37,349 nt of DNA from NCBI GenBank assembly GCA_002353205.1, contig DEJE01000030.1, positions 2,874 to 40,222 of the forward strand, written 5' to 3'. Positions 1 through 7,337 of the stretch are shown in pieces; within the stretch, counting starts at the first letter, position 1, and each line of letters starts with the position of its first letter. The notes under the pieces were generated by a model. That model did no database searches and had not been told where the DNA came from. It saw only the letters and a program-made list of their open reading frames with translations. The translations under genes were made by a program, and so were the position numbers. The DNA is from Prevotella sp. UBA2756 (GTDB lineage: Bacteria; Bacteroidota; Bacteroidia; Bacteroidales; Bacteroidaceae).

Positions 1-758
1 AACCGTCGTGGTATGACTACGCGCAGAAGAATGAAATCAAGTGTGTGGCGTTCGACTACTACTTCAGCAACTACAGGCCCACAACCACGCGCAATTGGTT
101 CGCTGGTTTTAAGGGTTTGAGAGAGATAAAGGGTATCGAGAATCTGAATACCAGCGAGGTGACAGATATGTCCTGGATGTTCGCATATTGTTATGATTTG
201 GAAAATCTCGACCTGAGCAGCTTCAATACCAGCGAAGTGACGAACATGGAATCTATGTTCATGAACTGTTCCATTCTCAAAACTCTTGACCTGAGCAGCT
301 TCAATACCAGCAAAGTGACGAACATGGAATCTATGTTCAGGGACTGTATCAGTCTCAAAACTCTTGACCTGAGCAGCTTCAATACCAGCGAAGTGACGAA
401 TATGGCCCGCTTGTTTCAAATGAGTTCCTCCCTGGAAACGATTTATGTAGGAGACGACTGGAAAACCGATAAGGTGAAGGATTCAACATATATGTTCTTC
501 AAATGTGGTAGTCTTGTGGGTGGCATGGGAACAGTGTACGACTCTTCGCATACCGACAAGACCTACGCCCGTATCGACGGTAATGGTGGGCCCGGTTACT
601 TCACGGCTCCCGTGGGTGGCATCGTGACGGGCATCGAGGCTGTAGCCAATCTTGCCAAGGAGTCCTCTGCTCCGCTCTATAACCTGCAGGGCCAGCGCGT
701 GAGCCAGCCCGTGAAGGGGCAGATCTACATTCAGGGCGGCAAGAAGATTAAAATGTAG
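1..758 (+). CDS. BspA-like surface protein with DUF285 repeats (5' end missing)
   Basis: The reading frame is open from the first bases of the window (in-frame codons from position 3), so this is the C-terminal part of a longer protein; the GTG at 45 is not a real start. The visible part holds DUF285/BspA-type repeats of the form LDLSSFNTSEVTNMxxMF. Near-identical copies start at 210, 288 and 366, so the repeat unit is 78 bp (26 residues). The C-terminus (APLYNLQGQRV then GQIYIQGGKKIKM) is the short tail found on many secreted Prevotella proteins and resembles a type IX secretion sorting tail. BspA-like proteins are usually cell-surface adhesins that bind host or matrix proteins; that role is inferred from the family. 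The next gene is convergent, with a long hairpin between them. Confidence 0.85.
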   Translation, partial: PSWYDYAQKNEIKCVAFDYYFSNYRPTTTRNWFAGFKGLREIKGIENLNTSEVTDMSWMFAYCYDLENLDLSSFNTSEVTNMESMFMNCSILKTLDLSSFNTSKVTNMESMFRDCISLKTLDLSSFNTSEVTNMARLFQMSSSLETIYVGDDWKTDKVKDSTYMFFKCGSLVGGMGTVYDSSHTDKTYARIDGNGGPGYFTAPVGGIVTGIEAVANLAKESSAPLYNLQGQRVSQPVKGQIYIQGGKKIKM

Positions 759-779
759 TGAAGGGAAGAAAGGGGTGAA

Positions 780-860
780 TCTCACACAGAAAATCACGGA
801 AATCACAGAAATATTTTGAAGTCTTATTCTTTCTGTGGTTTCCGTGATTTCTGTGTGAGA
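780..860. terminator. Long inverted repeat between convergent genes, probable bidirectional terminator
   Basis: The arms at 780-811 and 830-860 are complementary over about 31 bp with one extra A and one T/C difference, around an 18-nt loop. Each arm is itself a small stutter of the words TCACAGAAA and TCACGGAAA. The position between the ends of two convergent genes fits a shared terminator. No clear T tract follows, so the structure may equally be a repeat element that has taken this position. Confidence 0.6.
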
Positions 861-896
861 CTATTCATCAGAGATGACCTGTGTCATCTGCAGCAA

Positions 897-2975
897 CTAC
901 TTGTTGTAGTTTTTCAGTCCTGTCTCTAGGAATTTCATGAAGAGGTCGATGTCCTCTTTGTACACGGCGGAAGGTCCGAGGGGACGGCCGTCGTTGTCGA
1001 GGGTGACGTAGAAAGGCTGAGCGTTGTAGTTGAACTTCGAGCGCTCGAGGTAGCTCCACTTGTCGCCCACGGTGCGCAAGATGCGCTTCTGCCCGTTCTC
1101 CATGATCTCGATGCGCTCGGGGAGCGGCGTCTTGTCGTCGACGAAGAGCGAGATGAGCACGTAGTCGTTGGTCAGGCGGGCGGCGACCTGCGGGTCGGTC
1201 CATACGGCAGCCTCCATCTTACGGCAGTTCACGCAGCCGAAACCGGTGAAATCGACCATGACGGGCTTGCCGAGGGCGCGCGCGGCGGCCATTCCTTCCT
1301 CATAATTGGTGTATTTAGCCTCCACGACATTGGCCTTGTAGAGGTTGAAGTCCTGCGTTGACATCGGAGGAGCGAAGGCGCTGACGGCCTTGCACGGAGC
1401 GCCCCACAGGCCGGGAATCATATAGATGGCGAAGGCGATGCTGCACAGGCCGAGCATGATGCAGGCCACGGGCATGGGCTTGTCCATCTCGCCGCCCTCC
1501 CAGTCGCTCTGGAACTTCAGCTTGCCGATGAGGTAGAGACCCATTGCGCCGAAGATAACGATCCACAACGAGAGGAACACCTCGCGGTCGAGCAATCGCC
1601 AGCCGTAGGCCAGGTCGGCCACGGAGAAGAACTTCAGCGCAAAGGCGAGCTCGATGAAGCCGAGCACCACCTTGATGGTGTTCATCCATCCGCCCGACTT
1701 CGGTGCCGACTTCAGCCATGTGGGGAACATGGCGAAGAGCGTGAAGGGCAAGGCGAGGGCTAAGGCAAAGCCGAACATGCCGACGGCCGGGCCGAGAATG
1801 CTGCCGCTGGTGGTGAGCTCTACGAGCAGGAAGCCGATGATGGGACCCGTGCACGAGAAGCTGACGAGCGTCAGCGTGAAGGCCATGAGGAAGATGCTGA
1901 GCAGTCCGGTGGTGTTGCTGGCCTTCGAGTCCACCTTGTTGGTCCACGAGGAGGGCAGCGTCAGCTCAAACCATCCGAAGAAACTCAGTGCGAAGACCAC
2001 GAGCAGGAGGAAGAAGAAGATGTTGAACACGGCGTTGGTGCTGAGCTCGTTGAGCTTGCTGGCGCCGAAGATGCCGGTGATGGCCAGTCCGAGTGCGAGA
2101 TAGATGACGATGATGGAGATGCCGTAGGTGATGGCATCCTTGATGCCTTTCTTCTTATCGTCCTTGGCACGCTTGAGGAAGAAGCTCACCGTCATGGGAA
2201 TGATGGGCCACACGCAGGGCGTGAGCAGGGCCACGAAGCCTCCGAGGAATCCCATGAGGAAGATGTACCAGAGCGAGTGGTCCTTGTCGCCACCGCCGTT
2301 GAAGGCCTCCAGCTCGCTGATGGCAGGCTCCCACCAACGGGCCACGAGCGACGAGTCGGCGGCTGCCGTGGCCAGAGCTCCGGCGATGTTGGCCTGATCG
2401 GCAGCAGGAGCGGCGAGGGTGTCGGCCACGGCGGGCACGCTGTCGCCCTTCGCCTCCGCTTTCGCCTCGTCGGCCTTGGCTTCTTCAGCCTTCTCGTCGG
2501 CTTTCTCTTCAACCTTGTCGGGACCCTTTCCCTTGTAGTCGAACTCCACGTTTCCCGGCGGCATGCACATCTCGTCGTTGCAGGTGCCGTATTCCAGGAA
2601 GCCGCTGATATGGTAGGTCTTGTCGGTTATCTTGTACCGCTGCACGAAGGTGACGCTGTTCTCGTAGTAGCGCAGGTTGGTCTCGAACACCTTGTCGAAG
2701 GTGCTGATCTCCTTGCCGCGCGCCTGAATCTTCCCTAAAGGCTGTGCGCCCTCGGCCTTTTCGGTCGTTATGGATGCAGGAATAGGGCCGTCGGCAGGCA
2801 GTCCGGGCGAATAGACATGCCATCCGGCATCTATCTTTCCAGTGAAAATGACGTCGACCTCGGTGGGCGACACTTGTTTCTGCGACACCGTGAAGTGTAC
2901 GGGATCCTGTGCCAATGCCGTCGTCGCGAACAGCAGCATCAGCCACATGACAATAGAACTTTTGGATTTCATCAT
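897..2975 (-). CDS. dsbD: Thiol:disulfide interchange protein, DsbD family
   Basis: Membrane protein that carries electrons from cytoplasmic thioredoxin to periplasmic thiol proteins. All three DsbD modules are visible. After a signal peptide (start MMKSKSS, cleavage near ALAQ) there is an N-terminal beta domain with the pair in YGTCNDEMC. A lysine/glutamate/alanine-rich linker follows, then a CcdA-like membrane region with TPCVWP (near residue 255) and a second cysteine in FSCTGP. The C-terminal thioredoxin fold has the CxxC of GCVNC (near residue 580). All redox cysteines are present, so the protein is probably functional. The start is taken at 2975 because the signal peptide begins there after an A-rich leader; an upstream in-frame ATG at 2999 would add eight residues. 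It is convergent with the BspA-like gene and lies about 106 bp downstream of the cysteine desulfidase gene. Confidence 0.92.
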   Translation of the reverse strand: MMKSKSSIVMWLMLLFATTALAQDPVHFTVSQKQVSPTEVDVIFTGKIDAGWHVYSPGLPADGPIPASITTEKAEGAQPLGKIQARGKEISTFDKVFETNLRYYENSVTFVQRYKITDKTYHISGFLEYGTCNDEMCMPPGNVEFDYKGKGPDKVEEKADEKAEEAKADEAKAEAKGDSVPAVADTLAAPAADQANIAGALATAAADSSLVARWWEPAISELEAFNGGGDKDHSLWYIFLMGFLGGFVALLTPCVWPIIPMTVSFFLKRAKDDKKKGIKDAITYGISIIVIYLALGLAITGIFGASKLNELSTNAVFNIFFFLLLVVFALSFFGWFELTLPSSWTNKVDSKASNTTGLLSIFLMAFTLTLVSFSCTGPIIGFLLVELTTSGSILGPAVGMFGFALALALPFTLFAMFPTWLKSAPKSGGWMNTIKVVLGFIELAFALKFFSVADLAYGWRLLDREVFLSLWIVIFGAMGLYLIGKLKFQSDWEGGEMDKPMPVACIMLGLCSIAFAIYMIPGLWGAPCKAVSAFAPPMSTQDFNLYKANVVEAKYTNYEEGMAAARALGKPVMVDFTGFGCVNCRKMEAAVWTDPQVAARLTNDYVLISLFVDDKTPLPERIEIMENGQKRILRTVGDKWSYLERSKFNYNAQPFYVTLDNDGRPLGPSAVYKEDIDLFMKFLETGLKNYNK

Positions 2976-3081
2976 CTTATTGTTTTTTCTTGTTATCATT
3001 CCTGTTTCCCCCTCCAGTCATTCTCTCCCTCTCCTTCGGGAAAGGCTACGGGTAGGCGCGTCAGCGGGAATGGGGTCGGGG

Positions 3082-4446
3082 CTACCCCTTATGCGTCATG
3101 ATGTCGAGCACGTAGCGGTCGGTCTCGTCCATCCCTCGCGATCCGATGGCGGTGAGGTTGCGGATACTCTTGTCCACGTCGTCGTCGATGATGCCCTCGG
3201 CCGCCGTCACCACATTGTTCTGCATGGCGAGCATGGCGCTGAGCATGGCGGTGCTGACGCCCGATGTGAGCTTCAGGGCACACGAAGGTTTCGCGCCGTC
3301 GCAAATCATGCCCGTGAGGTTGGCAATCATGTTCTTCACCGCATAGCAGATCTGGTCGAAGGAGCCTCCCATGAGGAAGGTGATGCCGCACGACGAACCA
3401 GTGGAGGCGACGACGCATCCGCAGAGAGCCGACAGCGTGCCGAGCGACTGCTTCATGTAGATGGCGGTGAGGTTGCTGAGGATGAGGGCGCGGATGAGCT
3501 CCTCCTCGGTGTTGTGGTTCTCTTCGGCAAAGACGACGACGGGCAGCGTGGCGCAGATGCCCTGGTTGCCGCTGCCCGAATTGCTCATCACGGGAATCAT
3601 GGCACCGGCCATACGGGCGTCGCAGGCGCAGCTGGTCACCGAGAGGACCTTCGAGAAGATGCTCTCGCCCATGATGCCGCGCCCCAGCGGCGAGCACATC
3701 GTCTTGCCGAGCTGGTGGCCGTAGTTCTCGCGGAGCCCGCTGCGCGCCGCCTCCTCGTTGAGCCGCTTGGCCTCGAGGATGAAGCGCAGCTCGTCGACCT
3801 CGGTCGTGGTGGCGAACTCATAGACCTTGCGCATGGAGAGCTGGCAGTTGATAGTGGATAGTTGACAGTTGATAGTGGATAGGTCCTGCTTCGCAGGTGT
3901 CTTTTGGTCGAGCGGACAGTTTTCACCTGTCACCTGTGAACTATCACCTGTCACCTGTGAACTATCACCTGTCACCTGTGAATTGTCAACTCTGAGGCTG
4001 ACGAAGTTCGTGTGGGAACCCTTGATGACAGCCTGCGACTCGTGGCCGCCAGCCGAGCACACTACACTAATATAAAGCTTGTCGGGGTCGTTCTCCTCGA
4101 GGGCGATGTGTATGCGGTTCTTGGCGATGAACGCCTTGCCCGCTTCCACCGCCGCCTTGTTGCTGTCGCGCAGCACCTCAAGGCCCAGTTCTGGCTTGCC
4201 AACGAGGGCTCCGAGGGCGATGGCGATGGGCAGACCCACCATGCCCGTGCCCGGAATGCCCACACCCATGGCGTTTTTCAGGATGTTCGCGCTCAGCCGC
4301 AGCTCGATATGCTCGGGGCGCACGCCCAGCAGCTGCGATGCCTTCGCCACACAGAGGGCTACGGCCATAGGTTCGGTGCAGCCGATGGCGGGAACCACCT
4401 GCTGTCGGATGAGCTTCAGGATCGTGTCTTTCTCTTCAATGGTCAT
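3082..4446 (-). CDS. cyuA: L-cysteine desulfidase / UPF0597 (CyuA, YhaM) family, with an inserted repeat tract
   Basis: Belongs to the serine dehydratase alpha-chain-like family that includes E. coli CyuA (YhaM), which breaks down L-cysteine to pyruvate, ammonia and sulfide using an iron-sulfur cluster. Family features visible are the N-terminal VVPAIGCTEP motif, GIPGTGMVGLP, the SGSGNQG segment and conserved cysteines in the C-terminal half. The start at 4446 (MTIEEKD) is chosen because a promoter-like TAACTTTG lies just upstream (4474-4481), which rules out the ATG at 4503. About 45-50 residues in the middle (SQVTGDS units, then STINCQL units) come from a nucleotide repeat island inserted in frame between VDN and RKVYEF and are foreign to the family. 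The reading frame survives; whether the enzyme works is unknown. L-serine dehydratase activity is an alternative. Confidence 0.85.
   Translation of the reverse strand: MTIEEKDTILKLIRQQVVPAIGCTEPMAVALCVAKASQLLGVRPEHIELRLSANILKNAMGVGIPGTGMVGLPIAIALGALVGKPELGLEVLRDSNKAAVEAGKAFIAKNRIHIALEENDPDKLYISVVCSAGGHESQAVIKGSHTNFVSLRVDNSQVTGDSSQVTGDSSQVTGENCPLDQKTPAKQDLSTINCQLSTINCQLSMRKVYEFATTTEVDELRFILEAKRLNEEAARSGLRENYGHQLGKTMCSPLGRGIMGESIFSKVLSVTSCACDARMAGAMIPVMSNSGSGNQGICATLPVVVFAEENHNTEEELIRALILSNLTAIYMKQSLGTLSALCGCVVASTGSSCGITFLMGGSFDQICYAVKNMIANLTGMICDGAKPSCALKLTSGVSTAMLSAMLAMQNNVVTAAEGIIDDDVDKSIRNLTAIGSRGMDETDRYVLDIMTHKG
3845..3986. repeat. Stutter-repeat island inside the cyuA coding sequence (locus A)
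   Basis: On the + strand, two copies of a 21-bp unit starting CAGTTGATAGTGG (3845 and 3866, the second shortened) are followed by a hairpin, CCTGC-TTC-GCAGG (3885-3897), then GGTCGAGCGGAC. Three copies of a second 21-bp unit starting CACCTGTCACCTG follow (3924, 3945, 3966). Both periods are multiples of three and no stop codon is made in the cyuA frame. The hairpin plus GAGCGGAC matches cassettes in the intergenic islands near 25.2 and 28.6 kb. Confidence 0.85.
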
Positions 4447-4473
4447 TGCTGTCGATTCTTCAGGTTTTCGGGG

Positions 4474-4481
4474 CAAAGTTA
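4474..4481 (-). promoter_or_regulatory. Bacteroidota-type -7 element for cyuA
   Basis: The minus strand reads TAACTTTG, matching TAnnTTTG, 28 bp upstream of the chosen cyuA start. No clear -33 TTTG is visible. Confidence 0.55.
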
Positions 4482-4564
4482 CGAATATTATTTCATTCTT
4501 CATTCATCAGGCACCATTTTTTTTGACGGAAAGGTCGGAGAGTAAGCATTTTTCAAGTCAAAAA

Positions 4565-4596
4565 TTTGGAAGATTCAAATTTTCTTCCTAATTTTG
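4565..4596 (+). promoter_or_regulatory. Promoter for greA
   Basis: TTTG (4565-4568), a 20-nt spacer and TAATTTTG (4589-4596) match the Bacteroidota sigma-ABfr consensus. The predicted 5' UTR is about 120 nt, which explains the long leader in front of greA and shows that the frame upstream of its ATG is not coding. Confidence 0.65.
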
Positions 4597-4724
4597 CCGA
4601 CGAAAACAGATTCAAAGGACGTTTAAGGATAAGAGGATTCCGACATGACAGAAGTGCCGGAGTTCTCGGTGTTTTTGCTCAATCGTTTTTCATAATAGGA
4701 ATTATTAACAAAGGAGAAGATATT

Positions 4725-5189
4725 ATGGCATACATGTCACAAGAAGGCTACGACAAACTCGTGGCCGAACTGCAACGGCTGGAAAGCATCGAGCGCCCGA
4801 AGGCGTCGGCGGCCATCGCCGAGGCTCGCGACAAGGGCGACCTGAGCGAGAACAGCGAGTATGACGCCGCCAAGGAAGCCCAGGCTAAACTGGAGGCAAA
4901 GATCAACCAGATGAAAGCCACGCTGGCCAATGCGAAAATCATCGACACATCGCGGCTGAGCGCCGACTCGGTGCAGATTCTGACGCGCGTGGACATGACC
5001 AACATGACCACAAAGGCGAAGATGAGCTACACCATCGTCAGCGAGAGCGAGGCCAACCTGCGCGAGGGCAAGATCAGCATCACCACGCCCATCGCACAAG
5101 GACTGCTCAACCACAAGGTGGGCGACGAGGTGGAGGTGAAGATACCCCGCGGCACCATCAAGCTGCGCATCGACAACATCAGCATTTAG
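4725..5189 (+). CDS. greA: Transcription elongation factor GreA
   Basis: GreA rescues backtracked RNA polymerase by stimulating cleavage of the nascent transcript's 3' end. The 154-residue protein has the family's usual length: an N-terminal antiparallel coiled coil with the acidic tip DLSENSEYDAAKE (the catalytic loop), then the globular C-terminal domain ending in VGDEVEVKIPRG. The start at 4725 is supported by AAGGAG at 4711-4716 and by the family N-terminus; the open frame reaching back to 4566 is leader. The HIT family gene follows 39 bp later and is probably co-transcribed. Confidence 0.96.
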   Translation: MAYMSQEGYDKLVAELQRLESIERPKASAAIAEARDKGDLSENSEYDAAKEAQAKLEAKINQMKATLANAKIIDTSRLSADSVQILTRVDMTNMTTKAKMSYTIVSESEANLREGKISITTPIAQGLLNHKVGDEVEVKIPRGTIKLRIDNISI

Positions 5190-5228
5190 GACAGCCTTCG
5201 GCTACGTAACATCAAAAAGCAATTCATC

Positions 5229-5627
5229 ATGGACATTTTTTCAAAGATTGCCGCTGGCGAAATTCCCAGCTATAAGTGCGCGGAAAGCGAGAAGTTCTAT
5301 GCCTTCCTCGACATCAACCCGCTGCAGAAAGGCCACACGCTGGTCATTCCGCGACGCGAGGTAGACTACGTCTTCGACATGGACGACGACGAGATTGGAG
5401 AGTATATGCAGTTTGCCAAGAAGGTGGCTGTGGCACTGAAGCGCGCATGTCCCTGCGTGAAGGTGGGCATGGCCGTGCTCGGACTCGAGGTGCCTCATGC
5501 GCATATACACCTCGTGCCGATGCAGAGCGAGAAAGACATGCGCTTCGGCAAGGAGACGCTGAAGCTCACTGAGGAGGAGTTCAAGGCGACGGCCGCTGCC
5601 ATCTACGACGAGTTCCAGAAACTCTGA
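5229..5627 (+). CDS. HIT family nucleotide-binding hydrolase
   Basis: A 132-residue histidine-triad protein. The C-terminal half holds the catalytic triad as PHAHIHLVP, and the N-terminus (IFSKIAAGEIPSYK) is typical of the HinT/HIT branch. Such proteins hydrolyse nucleoside phosphoramidates or dinucleoside polyphosphates; the exact substrate cannot be told from sequence. It lies 39 bp downstream of greA and is closed by a strong hairpin. Confidence 0.93.
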   Translation: MDIFSKIAAGEIPSYKCAESEKFYAFLDINPLQKGHTLVIPRREVDYVFDMDDDEIGEYMQFAKKVAVALKRACPCVKVGMAVLGLEVPHAHIHLVPMQSEKDMRFGKETLKLTEEEFKATAAAIYDEFQKL

Positions 5628-5649
5628 GCGAGCCTCGCGACACAAAAAA

Positions 5650-5694
5650 CAACGAGCGCAGGGACCTGCTTCAAGCAAGTTCCTGCGCTCGTTG
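5650..5694. terminator. Bidirectional terminator between the HIT gene and the mannose-1-phosphate guanylyltransferase gene
   Basis: The arms CAACGAGCGCAGG and CCTGCGCTCGTTG extend through further paired bases to a short CA loop, giving a stem of about 20 bp with small mismatches. An A tract precedes it on the left and T/A-rich sequence follows, so it can serve both convergent genes. Confidence 0.85.
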
Positions 5695-5725
5695 CTCTTA
5701 TATATATAAAATAAGGTGCGCGCGA

Positions 5726-6823
5726 TTAAATATACTCGTCGCCGTGATTGATGGCCATCTCGCTGATGTACTTCCTGATGAGCGCCGACGAGTCCTCCTT
5801 CTTGCAGATGAGCAGCACGTTGCCCTCTTCGGCCACGATGAAACCTTCGAGGCCGTTGATGACGCACATGTGGTCGGAAGGCAGCTTCACGATGTTGTCG
5901 CGACTGTTCTCAATCATCACGTTGCTCGAGATGATGACGTTGTCGCCCGGCGACTTCTGCAGGCTCTCGTAGACGGAGTGCCACATGCCCAGGTCGGCCC
6001 AGCCGAACTCGCAGCGCATCACGCGCGCATCCTCGTGCTGGTCGAGCAGGCCGAAGTCGATCGACTTGTTCGGGTAGGCAGGGAAATTCTCTTCGATGTA
6101 GAGCAGCTCATCGTCGAGCGTGGCTGCACCGCTGACGTGAAGGTCCACCTTGTGGAGCATCTCGGGGAACATGCGGTGCATGCAGTCGAGCATGTGGTGA
6201 ACGTTGGAGATGTAGAGCCCCGTGTTCCAGAGGAACTCACCGCTGTCCATGAACATCTTGGCAAACGAGCGGTCGGGCTTCTCGGTGAACGATTTCACCT
6301 TGTAGACATTCTCCTCGGAAACCTGTTCGCCCATCTGAATGTAGCCGTAGCCGGGCTCCGGGCGCGTCGGAGTGACACCCAGCGCCAGGATCTGCTCGTG
6401 CTGCGACACCAACGTCAGGCCTTTCTTAATCTCGTTGACGAAAACATCCTCCTTGAATACGGCCTGGTCCGACGGTACCACCACCATGCGAGCATTCGGG
6501 TTGCGGCGCTGGATGCGGTACGTAGCCCATGCCACGCTCGGCGCCGTGTTGCGGTGGATAGGCTCGCTCAGCACGTTCTCGCGAGGCAGTTCGGGCAACT
6601 GTTCGAGCACGAAATGAGCATATTCGTGGTTCGTGCTGATGTAGATATTCTCCAGCGGGATGATTTTGCTCATGCGGTCGAACGTGGATTGAAGCAGAGT
6701 GCGGCCAGTAGAAAAAAAATCAACAAACTGCTTCGGCTTCTTCACACGACTGCAAGGCCAGAGACGCCGACCTTTCCCTCCGGCGAGAATCACGCAAAAA
6801 TTATCTTTATTCGATGTCTTCAT
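5726..6823 (-). CDS. manC: Mannose-1-phosphate guanylyltransferase
   Basis: Makes GDP-mannose from mannose-1-phosphate and GTP, feeding GDP-fucose and surface polysaccharide synthesis. The nucleotidyltransferase signature is at the N-terminus (LAGGKGRRLWPCSR then KPKQF), followed by SDQ and, further on, GEFLWNTGLY and FGWADLGMW, all typical of the family. At 365 residues it is the single-domain form without the isomerase module of longer ManC proteins. The start at 6823 (MKTSNKDNF) places the signature at the family's usual distance from the N-terminus; the open frame back to 6970 is AT-rich leader with no family similarity. The gene stands alone, convergent with the HIT gene. Confidence 0.92.
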   Translation of the reverse strand: MKTSNKDNFCVILAGGKGRRLWPCSRVKKPKQFVDFFSTGRTLLQSTFDRMSKIIPLENIYISTNHEYAHFVLEQLPELPRENVLSEPIHRNTAPSVAWATYRIQRRNPNARMVVVPSDQAVFKEDVFVNEIKKGLTLVSQHEQILALGVTPTRPEPGYGYIQMGEQVSEENVYKVKSFTEKPDRSFAKMFMDSGEFLWNTGLYISNVHHMLDCMHRMFPEMLHKVDLHVSGAATLDDELLYIEENFPAYPNKSIDFGLLDQHEDARVMRCEFGWADLGMWHSVYESLQKSPGDNVIISSNVMIENSRDNIVKLPSDHMCVINGLEGFIVAEEGNVLLICKKEDSSALIRKYISEMAINHGDEYI

Positions 6824-7010
6824 GATAGATGATTTGGTAGATGTGGCTAAGTTACATATAAATAACGACACGGCAAAACGATTATTGTTTTTTGTAGAAT
6901 AATTATCGTCTTTTTCAAAATTTTTACAAACAACCCCTGCTTTCACGTCCCGCCTATCGCTTTCACGCACTTACCGGTTGACTCTGTCAATCACTTTTCC
7001 GCGCAAAAAG

Positions 7011-7041
7011 TTTGTCATTACAAAAATAATGTGTAACTTTG
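7011..7041 (+). promoter_or_regulatory. Promoter for tRNA-Leu
   Basis: TTTG (7011-7014), a 19-nt spacer and TAACTTTG (7034-7041) give a perfect match to the Bacteroidota consensus. It lies 45 bp upstream of the mature tRNA 5' end. Confidence 0.8.
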
Positions 7042-7086
7042 CAGCCGCAATCCTCCGCAATCGCGTGAGGTGCCAGACGTCAGAAA

Positions 7087-7168
7087 GCCCAGATGGCGGA
7101 ATCGGTAGACGCGCTGGTCTCAAACACCAGTGGGGCAACCCGTGCCGGTTCGACCCCGGCTCTGGGTA
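7087..7168 (+). tRNA. tRNA-Leu (CAA)
   Basis: A cloverleaf can be drawn. The acceptor is GCCCAGA against TCTGGGT with a G-U end pair; the anticodon stem is CTGGT/ACCAG around loop CTCAAAC, giving anticodon CAA. There is a long variable arm of class II type (TGGGGCAACCCGT) and a T arm, GCCGG-TTCGACC-CCGGC. CCA is not encoded. It reads UUG codons. Confidence 0.95.
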
Positions 7169-7188
7169 CTTTTAGAACTATTCAAAAT

Positions 7189-7231
7189 CCTGCAAATTGC
7201 TGAGGAAACGACGCATTTGCAGGGTTTTTCT
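7189..7231 (+). terminator. Intrinsic terminator after tRNA-Leu
   Basis: The stem CCTGCAAAT (7189-7197) pairs with ATTTGCAGG (7215-7223) across a 17-nt loop and is followed by GTTTTTC. Confidence 0.8.
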
Positions 7232-7337
7232 TTCTAATGGAAAAAGAAAATTCCATGGAAAGGAAAACAATTCAGAACGATCACTGTCCTTATAATTATA
7301 AAGAACCGTAAGAAGACTGATGTTTTCTTCATTCTCG

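Noticed and set aside
5744..6832. 362-residue plus-strand frame opposite the mannose-1-phosphate guanylyltransferase gene
   Set aside because: Antisense shadow; the minus-strand product carries the full nucleotidyltransferase signature.
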